From assembly GCA_001799995.1 (NCBI GenBank), contig MGUK01000039.1:45875-109874 (forward strand): DNA of 64,000 bases, read 5' to 3'. Shown in pieces: positions 51,933 through 61,032 of this stretch. Each line of letters opens with the position of its first letter. Position 1 is the stretch's first letter. A program made the position numbers and the translations under genes. Under the pieces are notes generated by a model. The model saw only the letters and a program-made list of their open reading frames with translations. It did not search any database and was not told where the DNA came from. This DNA comes from Elusimicrobia bacterium GWF2_62_30. GTDB taxonomy: Bacteria > Elusimicrobiota > Elusimicrobia > Elusimicrobiales > UBA9959.

Positions 51933-53261
51933 ATGAAGATCTTCCACAAGCTCAGCGCGACGATGATCGCCGCGGCGTTGACGGCCTCGGCGCTGCTTTC
52001 CATCATCTTTTTCAGTTTCCAGCGCGGCACGGTGCGGTCCGCACAGGAGGCAAGGCTGGTGACCCTGTCCCGCGCGGCCGAAGCCATGCTTTCGGAAGCG
52101 GCGCTGGCGGGTGACCCGCTGATGGCGGTGGATTACCTCAGCGATTTGGCCTCTTCCAGGCCCGAGCTGGCCTCCTGCGAACTGGACATCGGGCGGGGCA
52201 TGGTGCCTGTAAAGACCCGGCGCAAAGCCGGCGCGCCGCCGGGCGGGCCGTTCATCACCCGGCGGATAGCGGCCGGCAGGTTCTCGGCCAGGCTGAATTT
52301 TTCTTCCGCCTTCCTTGAGACGGAAAGGAAGACGCTGCTGTCGGCGGTGTACCGCGACCTGGCCGGCGCCTTTCTGGGCGCCATGGCGGCGGCGGCCTTG
52401 CTGGCTTTAGGCATCTCGTGGCACTTCACCCGCAGGCTCAAGCGCCTGGCGGCGGAGGCGGCCGCCATAGGCGAAGGGCGCTTCGGCGTGAAGGCCGACG
52501 CGGCGGGCTCCGACGAGATAGCCGAGCTCGGTGCGGCCTTTAACAGGATGTCGGAGAAGCTCCTGGAACTGGAGAACGTGAAGAAGCAGTTCACGGCGTC
52601 CATCACGCACGAGCTCCGTTCGCCGCTGGGGGTCATAGAAACTTACGCCGGGCTGCTGCTCAAGGAGAAGGAGCGCTTTACCGAGGAAGACGCGTCCGTC
52701 TTCCTGCGCATAAAGGAGAACGCGGCGCGCCTGGCCAACTTCGTTACCGCCATGCTGGACCTGGCGAAGATAGAGCGCGGGAAAATGGAACTGCGACTGA
52801 GTCCCGAAGACCCGCTGGCCATCGCAAAGGACGCCGCGGATTTCTTCCGGGCCAAGGCCGGGGAGAAGAACATAAAACTGCTGCTCGAACCCGCCGGGGG
52901 GCCGGCCAAGGTACGGCTGGACCGGGAGCTGATAACCCATGTGCTGAGCAATTTCATCTCTAACGCCCTTAAATTCACACCGGAGGGAGGCACGGTGACG
53001 GTACGGGCTTCGCTGGGCGGCTCCGGGTTCAGGACGGAGGTGTCGGATACCGGGCCCGGGCTGGCCCCGGGCGAAGCCGAAAGGCTGTTCTCCGCATTCA
53101 CACAGGGCAGCGCCGCGCCAGGGCACGGAGGCACAGGTTTGGGACTAGCCCTGGCCAAGGCCATTGTTGAGCTCCACGGGGGGAAAACGGGCTGTCTTAA
53201 CTCCGGGGAAGGCGGGGCCGTCTTCTGGTTCGAAATTCCGCCCGAAATGTCCCCGCAATAA
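51933..53261 (+). CDS. Membrane sensor histidine kinase (HAMP-HisKA-HATPase)
   Basis: FTASITHELRSPLGVIETYAGLLL H-box, LSNFISNALKFTPEGG N-box, DTGPGLAPGEAERLFSAFTQ, GTGLGLALAKAIVELHGG. Confidence 0.95.
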   Translation: MKIFHKLSATMIAAALTASALLSIIFFSFQRGTVRSAQEARLVTLSRAAEAMLSEAALAGDPLMAVDYLSDLASSRPELASCELDIGRGMVPVKTRRKAGAPPGGPFITRRIAAGRFSARLNFSSAFLETERKTLLSAVYRDLAGAFLGAMAAAALLALGISWHFTRRLKRLAAEAAAIGEGRFGVKADAAGSDEIAELGAAFNRMSEKLLELENVKKQFTASITHELRSPLGVIETYAGLLLKEKERFTEEDASVFLRIKENAARLANFVTAMLDLAKIERGKMELRLSPEDPLAIAKDAADFFRAKAGEKNIKLLLEPAGGPAKVRLDRELITHVLSNFISNALKFTPEGGTVTVRASLGGSGFRTEVSDTGPGLAPGEAERLFSAFTQGSAAPGHGGTGLGLALAKAIVELHGGKTGCLNSGEGGAVFWFEIPPEMSPQ

Positions 53262-53280
53262 CTTTGTAACCTGTATCGGA

Positions 53281-53286
53281 TAAAAT
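53281..53286 (+). promoter_or_regulatory. -10 box of a leaderless start
   Basis: TAAAAT, 6 nt, then GTG at 53293. The context AATTATCTTGTG is shared with 49501. Confidence 0.5.
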
Positions 53287-53292
53287 TATCTT

Positions 53293-54723
53293 GTGCCTAT
53301 GAAAGCTTTTATCCCGTTGCTATTAGCGCTGACCCTGGGGGCGGCCGTGCCTTGCGCCGCGCAGGAACAGCAGGAACCGTCTCCCGGAACGCAGGCGGCG
53401 GAGATCTCCGCGCGCGTACAGGAGGACGTTACGCGCCTTCTCTCGCAGCTGGTGGGGGAAGGCCGCGCCCGCGCTTTCGTCACGGTGGAGGGGGAACTTT
53501 CCCTGAAAAGCCGCACCGACGTGGAAACCCCCGAGGACGAGCGCCTGGCCCTGCCCGGGTATACCACGCTGAACATTCTCGAGAAGACCGGCCAGTACCT
53601 GAAGCAGCAGAACCAGCGCACGGAGCGCACCACGGAATTCCGCGTCAAGAAGATGGCGGTCGCGCTGGTCTTCGACCGCTCGGTCCCCGAAGGCAGGGTT
53701 AACGCCATAAAAATAATAGTCTCGGACCTGCTCCGCCTTTCCGAGGCCCGCGGCGACTCGATAACGACCACCAGGACCGAGATGGTCTCCTGGTGGAAGA
53801 ACGCGCTGAATTCCGCCGGGGACAGGCAGCTGCTCATCGCGGTCGCGGCGTCCGCCTTCATACTTTTCGCGCTGCTCATATTCGCCTACCTGCTCGCCGG
53901 CAGGCTGATCTCCACCCTGGCCGGCCACGCCCGCGCCAACGCCGGCCCGCTCCCAGGGGCCGCGCCCGCCGCCGGCGCCCAGGCCGCTGAGGGGGAAGAG
54001 GGCGGCATCATCGACATGGAGGCCCGCTCCTCGTCGGGCGCGCTGCTGGAAAGCGGCACCGGTTTCGATTTCCTGGAAAAACTGCAGCCGGCCGCGGCCG
54101 CCGAGCTGCTGGCCGAGTCCGCGGAAGAGGACGCCGCCATCGTGATAGCCAATCTGACCGACCGCAAGCCTCATATTTCCTCGAAGATACTGCTGGCCTT
54201 CACCCCGGCCAAGCGGCAGGCGATCGCCGCCGGCATGGTCAGCCTCAAGCAGGCCGAACCGGAACGGGTCTTCGAGATAGAGAACGAGCTGCGCCTCAGG
54301 ATGGAAAAGACCCTGAAAGGGGCCGACAAGCTCGGGCACCTGCTCTCCATCGTCAACGAAGCCCAGCGCAGCGAGATCATGGACGGGCTCACCCGCGCCA
54401 ACCCCAAAGCTTCCGAAGAGCTGCGCCGCACCATGATCACTTTCGACTCCCTGTGCGGCCTCGACGAAAAGAACCTGCGGCCTCTCGTCATGGCCATCCC
54501 CTACGCCGACTGGGGCACGGCGCTGTGGGGCCTCACCCCGGCCGCTTCCGCCAATATACTGCGCCTGTTCCCCGACGACGTCCGCGCGATAGTCAAGGAT
54601 ATGATGGCCTTCCGCCCCGAGGACGAAAAACTGCTGGGCACCAGGGCCAGGATCATCTCCGCCGCCGCCGAACTGGCCGCGAAAGGCCGCATAGAGCTCG
54701 CGGCCCTCAAGGAGGCCGCGTGA
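53293..54723 (+). CDS. FliF C-terminal periplasmic domain - TM - FliG (middle/C-terminal) fusion
   Basis: FliF-like: VTRLLSQLVGEGRARAFVTVEGEL...RTTEFRVKKMAVALVFDRSVPEGRVNAIKIIVSDLLRLSEARGDSITT. TM: LLIAVAASAFILFALLIFAYLL. FliG-like: LSIVNEAQRSEIMDGLTRANPKASEELRRTMITFDSLCGLDEKNLRPLVMAIPYADWGTALWGLTPAASANILRLFPDDVRAIVKDMMAF. Confidence 0.75.
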   Translation: MPMKAFIPLLLALTLGAAVPCAAQEQQEPSPGTQAAEISARVQEDVTRLLSQLVGEGRARAFVTVEGELSLKSRTDVETPEDERLALPGYTTLNILEKTGQYLKQQNQRTERTTEFRVKKMAVALVFDRSVPEGRVNAIKIIVSDLLRLSEARGDSITTTRTEMVSWWKNALNSAGDRQLLIAVAASAFILFALLIFAYLLAGRLISTLAGHARANAGPLPGAAPAAGAQAAEGEEGGIIDMEARSSSGALLESGTGFDFLEKLQPAAAAELLAESAEEDAAIVIANLTDRKPHISSKILLAFTPAKRQAIAAGMVSLKQAEPERVFEIENELRLRMEKTLKGADKLGHLLSIVNEAQRSEIMDGLTRANPKASEELRRTMITFDSLCGLDEKNLRPLVMAIPYADWGTALWGLTPAASANILRLFPDDVRAIVKDMMAFRPEDEKLLGTRARIISAAAELAAKGRIELAALKEAA

Positions 54724-56723
54724 ACGGCCCGGCCGAAGCTTTCAATTCCGACCTGGATTATCTCTGGGAGGCCATGCGCCACGCCCAGGATATTTCGGCG
54801 CGCGCCGAGCTGGCCCGCACCGCGGCCGCCACGGGGCTTGAGCGCACGGCGCAAAGGGTCAGCGACCTCGAACGCCAGCTGGAGCGGGGCGCGGCCCGTG
54901 AGCGCGAACTGGCAAAAGAGATCGCGGCGCTTAACTCCGCCCTTGAAAAGGACCAGGCCCTGCTGTCGGAGGCGGCCAGGCAGGCCGCGGCCGGCAAGCT
55001 CCAGGCGGAGAAGTCCGCCGCGGCGCAAAAAGAACTGGCCGGGGCCGGCACCCGCGAAGCTTTACTGCAGGCCAGGATCTCCGGCCTGGGCGCGGAAAGC
55101 GAAGCCCTCAGGGCCGCGCTGAAAAGCCGCGAAAGCGAAGTGGAGGCGCTCAAGAATAATCTTGCCGGGCTCGCCGCCCTGCCGGAACTTGCACGCCTCC
55201 TGAAGGAAGAATCCCAGGCTTCCGGAAAACCCAGGAATTTATACGACGAACTGGTGGCGAACCTCGAAGAGCAGAAACGGCGCACCGCGGACGCGGCCGC
55301 GCGGCTGCAGAAAGCCTCGGCGCAGGCGGCGCTCCTCGGCGAGAAGATGGCCGCCGTCGAAAGGGAGAATTCCGCCCTGAGGGGCACGATAGCGGCAAGG
55401 CTGGCCGAGATCACGCGGCTTGAGGGAGCGCTTTCAAGAAGCCTTTCCGAAGCCGGCATCTCTTCGGGAGAACATACCGCCCTGGCCGCAAGGACGGCGG
55501 AGCTGGCCGCGGGGCTGGGAAAAAGCGAAGGCGCGCTGGAGCAGGCGTCCGCCAGGGAGAACACACTCCGCCGCCAGCTGCAGGACGCCGCGGCCGAGGC
55601 GGAAAGGCTGCGCCGCGCCGCCGACGAACAGGCCCTGAGGGCCGACGAGCATAAAAGCAATTTTGCGGGCGCCGTCGCCCAGGTGTTCGAGCTGCAGAAC
55701 AAGGCGGCCGCGCTGCGCGCCGCGCTCGAGGCGGAAAAAGAGAAGAACGCGGAGCTCTCGGCCGCGCTGGAGGCCACGCAGGCCGGTCTTGAAAAGGTCA
55801 ACACCCTGCTGCTCGGAGCCAAGACCGGGCTAGCTTCGGAAAAAGAGGCGTCCAGGCGCGCGCTCGCCAAGATCAAGACCCTTGAAGCCGCGATCGAAGA
55901 GCTTAAAACGAAAATGGCCGCTTCGGAAGACTATTCCGGCAAGCTGCTGCACGCCATCGAGGAGCGGGACCGCCGCATCCTCCAGCTTAAGACGGACCTT
56001 AAGCAGGTGGACGTCCTGAAAGCCGAAAAGGACGACCTGCTGCATAAGAACCTGCGCTTTACCGGGCTGATAAGACATGAGCAGGCCGATTTCAACACCC
56101 GCATGATAGCGTCGCTGGAAAAGACCGCCGCCGGCGTTAAGATGTTCAATTCGCGGGTGGCCCCGGAACACCGCAAGGGGCTGGAGCCGGCCCTGAAGAA
56201 CCTGCTGGGCGCCGTTGACCTGCTGAAGGGCTGGAAAGAGTACCTGGACGATGACGTCCCCGAATTCCGCGAAACGGAGCTGGGCCCGTTCTGCCTGGGC
56301 GAGGTGCGCAAATGGGAGCGGCAGTTCAAGCAGCGCGGCATCTCGCTGTCCAGCGCCTGCGCGTCCGCCAAACTGGGCGCCGCCATAGACCCCGCGCGCA
56401 TAAAGCTCCTGATCCACAACCTGGTGAAGAACGCTTACGACCATCTTGCCTACGGCGGGAGCCTGCGCGTGCTGCTTAAAGCCTCCGACGACGGGGCGCA
56501 GGCGGTGCTGACGTTCGAGGATACGGGGCCCGGCCTGCCGCTGGAAACCCTGCAGAAGCTCTTCATGCCTTTCAATACCACGGAAAAGGCCAGGTCAGGC
56601 ATAGGCCTGGCCGTAGCGCACCGCATAGCGCAGAAGCACGGCGGCACGCTCGCAGTCTCCAACCGCAAGGAACGCGGAGCGCTGGCGGAAGTGCGCCTGC
56701 CGCTTTCCGCGCCCGCCAAGTAG
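54720..56723 (+). CDS. Long coiled-coil protein with C-terminal HATPase_c domain
   Basis: GTG start overlapping the upstream stop (GTGA). About 450 aa coiled coil, then LLIHNLVKNAYDHLAYGG, FEDTGPGLPLETLQKLFMPFNTTEKARSGIGLAVAHRIAQKHGG. Confidence 0.85.
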   Translation: MNGPAEAFNSDLDYLWEAMRHAQDISARAELARTAAATGLERTAQRVSDLERQLERGAARERELAKEIAALNSALEKDQALLSEAARQAAAGKLQAEKSAAAQKELAGAGTREALLQARISGLGAESEALRAALKSRESEVEALKNNLAGLAALPELARLLKEESQASGKPRNLYDELVANLEEQKRRTADAAARLQKASAQAALLGEKMAAVERENSALRGTIAARLAEITRLEGALSRSLSEAGISSGEHTALAARTAELAAGLGKSEGALEQASARENTLRRQLQDAAAEAERLRRAADEQALRADEHKSNFAGAVAQVFELQNKAAALRAALEAEKEKNAELSAALEATQAGLEKVNTLLLGAKTGLASEKEASRRALAKIKTLEAAIEELKTKMAASEDYSGKLLHAIEERDRRILQLKTDLKQVDVLKAEKDDLLHKNLRFTGLIRHEQADFNTRMIASLEKTAAGVKMFNSRVAPEHRKGLEPALKNLLGAVDLLKGWKEYLDDDVPEFRETELGPFCLGEVRKWERQFKQRGISLSSACASAKLGAAIDPARIKLLIHNLVKNAYDHLAYGGSLRVLLKASDDGAQAVLTFEDTGPGLPLETLQKLFMPFNTTEKARSGIGLAVAHRIAQKHGGTLAVSNRKERGALAEVRLPLSAPAK

Positions 56724-56730
56724 AACTTCT

Positions 56731-57423
56731 TTATATTTTAAAAATGTAGCCCAGGCCGAAAACGGTGCGTATCGCCGCGCCCGCCGGGCCCAGCTTGGAG
56801 CGCAGGACCTCTATGCGCTTGTCCACCGACCGGGGGCCGGGGTCCGTCCCGCCTTTCCACACCTGTTCCAGAAGCACGCTCCGCGAGATAACCCTGCCCT
56901 GGGTGCGCAGAAAATACGCCAGCAGGTCGAACTCGAGCGCCGTAAGGTTCAGGGCTTTGCCGCCTACGGCCACTGTGCGCGCCTCCGGGGAGATCACCAG
57001 GCCGCCGAACCGGAATTCGCCCGGGGGCGGGGGGAGGCTGGCGCCGCGGCCGCGGGCCAGCAGGTTAAGCAGCCGGGCGCGGAAAAGCCCCGGCTCGGGC
57101 GGAAAATCGAAATAGTCGTCAGCCCCGTTCTCCAGGCCCAGCGAGATCTCCGCCGGGGAACTGCGCGGGCCTCCGAGCAGCACCAACAGCAGCGAGGAGG
57201 CCGAGATCTCCCGGCGCAGCGCGGCCGCGAGGTCGCGGCCCGACATATCGGGGAGGGCCTGGTCGAGGACGGCCAGCCTGGAAACCGGCGAGGGACATTG
57301 GCCAAGGAAAGCCGCGGCGGACGGGTAGAATTCAGGACGCAGGGCGTGGAGAGCGGCTTTGAGAAAATCTCGCTTTTCCGGGGCCGCCGTAACGCACGCT
57401 ATGCGCGGTCCGCCCGGCTTCAT
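56731..57423 (-). CDS. OmpR-family response regulator with degenerate receiver
   Basis: C-terminal winged helix LTALEFDLLAYFLRTQGRVISRSVLLEQVWKG...RSVDKRIEVLRSKLG. Receiver lacks the N-terminal acidic pair and the conserved Lys. Confidence 0.88.
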   Translation of the reverse strand: MKPGGPRIACVTAAPEKRDFLKAALHALRPEFYPSAAAFLGQCPSPVSRLAVLDQALPDMSGRDLAAALRREISASSLLLVLLGGPRSSPAEISLGLENGADDYFDFPPEPGLFRARLLNLLARGRGASLPPPPGEFRFGGLVISPEARTVAVGGKALNLTALEFDLLAYFLRTQGRVISRSVLLEQVWKGGTDPGPRSVDKRIEVLRSKLGPAGAAIRTVFGLGYIFKI

Positions 57424-57797
57424 GACGGGAGGACCGCCTCGCGGATGCGGCGCTCCAGGTCGTCGGGGTCGAAAGGCTTCAGCACATAGCCGACCTTGGC
57501 CAGCGAGAGCCCTTCGCGGACCATATCCAGCTCGGAACGCACGGTAAAAAAGATGACCGGAACCGACGACAATCTCTTCTCCCGGCGCAGCGCGCGGGCG
57601 GCGTCGAACCCGCTGCCGTCGGGAAGGCCGACGTCCATCAGCACCAGGTCCGGTAGTTCCCTGGCGCCGAGGGCCACGCCCTCGGCGGCGGTAGCCGCTG
57701 TCACCACGGCGCAGCCGGCGCCGGCCGCTATCTTTGCGGCTATCCGGAGATAATCCGGTTCGTCGTCCACGATCAGGACTTTCGGCTGAGGGGTCAT
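57420..57797 (-). CDS. Single-domain response regulator
   Basis: Internal ATG of the 57420..58193 ORF. VLIVDDEPDYLRI, DLVLMDVGLPDGSGF, YVLKPFDPDD. Confidence 0.92.
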   Translation of the reverse strand: MTPQPKVLIVDDEPDYLRIAAKIAAGAGCAVVTAATAAEGVALGARELPDLVLMDVGLPDGSGFDAARALRREKRLSSVPVIFFTVRSELDMVREGLSLAKVGYVLKPFDPDDLERRIREAVLPS

Positions 57798-58171
57798 GGC
57801 CGTTTGAGCGCCACTGCCTCTACTTTTTTCTCCAGGTAGGAAAGTTCCACGGTCTTGCTCATGAACTCTCGGCAGTTGGTTTCCTGCTTGAAAAGCTCGC
57901 TCATGTTCTTGTCGAAGAAAGAGCCGGTAATGACCAGCACCGGGATTATGCGCGTCTCGTCTTCCGTCTGCAGCGCGCGCAGCACTTCTATGCCGCCGAT
58001 GTCGGGCATCATCACGTCCAGCAGTATGATATCTGGCCTGATAGCCCTGGCCTTGGAGAGGCCCTCGCGCCCGTTGCCGGCTATCTCCACCGTATATTCC
58101 AGGTCCGTGAAATAATCGGAGACCATTGTGCGGAATTCCACGTTGTCGTCTATTATGAGCATCAGTTTCAT
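57794..58171 (-). CDS. Single-domain response regulator
   Basis: LMLIIDDNVEFRTMV, DIILLDVMMPDIGGIEV, FMSKTVE. Confidence 0.92.
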   Translation of the reverse strand: MKLMLIIDDNVEFRTMVSDYFTDLEYTVEIAGNGREGLSKARAIRPDIILLDVMMPDIGGIEVLRALQTEDETRIIPVLVITGSFFDKNMSELFKQETNCREFMSKTVELSYLEKKVEAVALKRP

Positions 58172-58231
58172 TGATAATACCCCTGTGCCGCACTGTACAT
58201 TAGTGAAGTATAGTGCAAATCCCCGTTAATT

Positions 58232-60373
58232 TCAAGAGGCCGGCGCGGGGGGAGGCGGCGGAGCAGGCGGAGGCGGTGGCGGCACGGCCAGCCGCTTGGA
58301 CACGGTGAACGTGAACTTGCTGCCTTTTCCCACCACCGAATCCACCCAGATGCGCCCCTTGTGCAGGTCCACGGTCATGCGGCACATCGCCAGGCCGAGC
58401 CCGAAACCCATGCTCTTATGCTCCTCCAGCTGCGAGTACTTCTCGAAAATGCTGAGCCGCTTGTCTTCCGGGATGCCCGGGCCGGTGTCTTCCACCACGA
58501 AGCAGATCTCCTCGGCGGTTTCGGAGCACGAAAGCGTAATGGTCCCGCCCGAAGGCGTGAACTTCAGGGAATTGCCGATAAGGTTGGTTATCACGCGCTC
58601 CAGCAGTATGGGGTCGCCAGTAAAATTTATCTTCGCGGGCGGGACCAGCTCCACCAGCTTGATGTTCTTGGGCCCGGCCACAGGCTCGTGGTTCTCGCGC
58701 ACGCGGGTCACCAGGGCCCCGCCGTCCACGGTGTCGAGCTGCATGGTCATCGTGCCGCGCTCCAGCTTGGTGGTGTTGAGGATGTCGTCGATCATACCGC
58801 GCAGCCGGCGCGAGGAGTAGAGCATGCTCTTCAGGTATTTGTCCGTGGTCGGAGACGGGGGGATCTTCTTCATGAGCATCTCGGTATAACCCTGCAGCGT
58901 GGAAAGAGGGGCCCTCATATCGTGGGTGATCATGTGGAAGAATTCTTCCTTGGCTTTCTCTATCTCCTTTTCGGCGCTGATATCGCGGAAGATCAGCACG
59001 CGGCCCGGCTTCTTGAGCGTGGTGAGCTGGAACTGGCTGGAGATGATGCGGAAGCTCTTCTGGGTGGTGGAAGTCTCGCTCGACAGCGGGGCTTCCAGTT
59101 CCGTAGTGAAATATTTTTCTTTAGAGGCCATGGTCTCGGTAAGCGCCGTTAAAAAAGCCTCGTTCTTAACGGACCGGGGGATCATCACTTCGGCGGACAT
59201 CTTGGGGATCCCGAGGAGCCTGAGGGAAATGCGGTTGGAGTAGATCAGCCCGCCGCGGTCGTCGAGCAGCAGCACGCCGTCGGGGATCGTCTCGATGAGC
59301 GCCTGCGCCTTGCCTTTCTCCTCTACTATCTGGTTAAGCTGGAAAGCGCGGTAGGCCTGCAGTTCCAGCATAAGGCGGTTAAGCACGCCCACCAGGCTCT
59401 TGATCTCGGGCCAGCCCTCCTGGGGGATCACCGATTTAAGGCTCTTCTCCTTCAGGAACTGCTTAACCCCGCTCATCATGTTGTTAATGGGGCGGATGAT
59501 CCGGTTGGAAATAAGGAACACCACGAACAGCGTGACGGCAAGGATGGCGACGGTGAGCAGGCTGAACACCAGGATGGATTTGCGCTGTTTGCCGTAAAGT
59601 TCGTCCTCGGATTGAAGGGAGACCGCCGCCCAGTCGAGTTTATCCACGGCAGAATAGGCGCCTGAATGATCTTCGCCCGCCAGCCGAAACGCGCTCAGCG
59701 TGCTGTTGCGCCCGTTGGCGCGGAATATCTTTTTAAGGTCTTCCGGCGTATAGCTCAGGCCCTCGACATTCTGGCAGGGGAGGGGCCTGCCCTGCCCGTC
59801 GGCCAGGAACACCTTGCCGCTCCGCCCGGCGTGCTGGGAGTTGATCTTCTCGAGCAGGGAGTTCATGGAAAAATGGAAAACGACCACCCGGCCGTCCACC
59901 AGCGGGTAGGCCAGGGGGAAATAGGCGTGGCTGGAGAAACAGACCGGGTTGCCGGAAGTAACGAGCCCGCTGTCACGGGCGCGGGAAGACAGGTCCACCG
60001 CGAAGGAAGCCAGCGGGCGGTCCGATCTCACCTTCTCGCTCTGCAGGTAGAACTCCTCTTTGCCGTCCTTGCCCAGCATGCTCAGCGACATGATGTCGGA
60101 ATTTATGCGCACGGCCTGGTGGACCACCTTGGACTCGTCCACCTTCCTGGCCTGCAGCGGGTTCTCCACCTCGTAAAGGAAGGCCAGGTTCCGGTTGACG
60201 TGCAGGAACCATTCGTCCACGTTCACCGCGGAAAGCCGGGCCATGCTTTTGTGCAGCTCGAAATAGGTAGCTACGGAGGAATTGTACTGGTAGATGTTCC
60301 AGCTCACGGAAAGCAGAAGCGGGAGCACGGCTATGCCCAGGAGGATAAGCAGGAATCGCGTTGTCAGCTTCAT
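58232..60373 (-). CDS. Membrane sensor histidine kinase (extracytoplasmic sensor, HAMP, PAS, HisKA, HATPase) with Pro-rich tail
   Basis: FFHMITHDMRAPLSTLQGYTEML, LIGNSLKFTPSGG, DTGPGIPEDKRLSIFEKYSQ, C-terminus PPPPPPAPPPPPAPAS. Confidence 0.95.
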   Translation of the reverse strand: MKLTTRFLLILLGIAVLPLLLSVSWNIYQYNSSVATYFELHKSMARLSAVNVDEWFLHVNRNLAFLYEVENPLQARKVDESKVVHQAVRINSDIMSLSMLGKDGKEEFYLQSEKVRSDRPLASFAVDLSSRARDSGLVTSGNPVCFSSHAYFPLAYPLVDGRVVVFHFSMNSLLEKINSQHAGRSGKVFLADGQGRPLPCQNVEGLSYTPEDLKKIFRANGRNSTLSAFRLAGEDHSGAYSAVDKLDWAAVSLQSEDELYGKQRKSILVFSLLTVAILAVTLFVVFLISNRIIRPINNMMSGVKQFLKEKSLKSVIPQEGWPEIKSLVGVLNRLMLELQAYRAFQLNQIVEEKGKAQALIETIPDGVLLLDDRGGLIYSNRISLRLLGIPKMSAEVMIPRSVKNEAFLTALTETMASKEKYFTTELEAPLSSETSTTQKSFRIISSQFQLTTLKKPGRVLIFRDISAEKEIEKAKEEFFHMITHDMRAPLSTLQGYTEMLMKKIPPSPTTDKYLKSMLYSSRRLRGMIDDILNTTKLERGTMTMQLDTVDGGALVTRVRENHEPVAGPKNIKLVELVPPAKINFTGDPILLERVITNLIGNSLKFTPSGGTITLSCSETAEEICFVVEDTGPGIPEDKRLSIFEKYSQLEEHKSMGFGLGLAMCRMTVDLHKGRIWVDSVVGKGSKFTFTVSKRLAVPPPPPPAPPPPPAPAS

Positions 60374-60403
60374 ATTAAAAAACGGGCCTTGTGAGCGGCG
60401 GCC

Positions 60404-61030
60404 TTAGATCTCGTGCCTGACTATGTGTATCGCTATGCGGCGGTTAATGGCGCGGCCCTGGGGCGTATCGTTCGCTCTTACAGGTTTATACTCGCCGTAA
60501 CCCACCGCGGAAAGCTTTTCGGGCGCTACGCCCTCCTGCACGAAGAACTGCAGAACCGAGAACGCCCTGGCCGAGGACAGTTCCCAGTTGGACCGGAAGC
60601 GCGAGGAGCGGCCCAGGGGCCGGTTGTCCGTGTGCCCCTCTATCTGTATGGGATTGGGCAGGTCCTTGAAGATAATGCTCAGCTTGTGCAGGTGGGGCAG
60701 CGAGGAGGCTTTTAGCCTGTCGCTGCCCGGGTCGAAAAGTATCGGTTCGGAAAAATTTATATTTATCCTGCTGGCGGAGATCTCCACCTGCGCTATCTGC
60801 TGGATGCCGTTCTTGGAAAAAAGCGTGCTGACCACGGAATTGTCCTTGCCGAAGGTCTCCTCTATGCTCTTGGCGCTGAACTGCGTGTTGATGTTCTTGG
60901 AGCTGTAGAAAGCGAACAGCACCATGAAGAAGATCATCAGGTAGCTCATCATGTCGCCGTAGGTGATGGCCCACAGCGCGCCGCGGTTCAGCTCGTTCTC
61001 GAGCTCGTCCTCGCGTTCGTAAAAGCGCAT
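60404..61030 (-). CDS. motB: MotB/OmpA-domain stator protein
   Basis: WAITYGDMMSYLMIFFMVLFAF plug/TM with conserved Asp; OmpA-like IQIEGHTDNRPLG...NWELSSARAFSVLQFF. Confidence 0.9.
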   Translation of the reverse strand: MRFYEREDELENELNRGALWAITYGDMMSYLMIFFMVLFAFYSSKNINTQFSAKSIEETFGKDNSVVSTLFSKNGIQQIAQVEISASRININFSEPILFDPGSDRLKASSLPHLHKLSIIFKDLPNPIQIEGHTDNRPLGRSSRFRSNWELSSARAFSVLQFFVQEGVAPEKLSAVGYGEYKPVRANDTPQGRAINRRIAIHIVRHEI

Positions 61031-61032
61031 GG

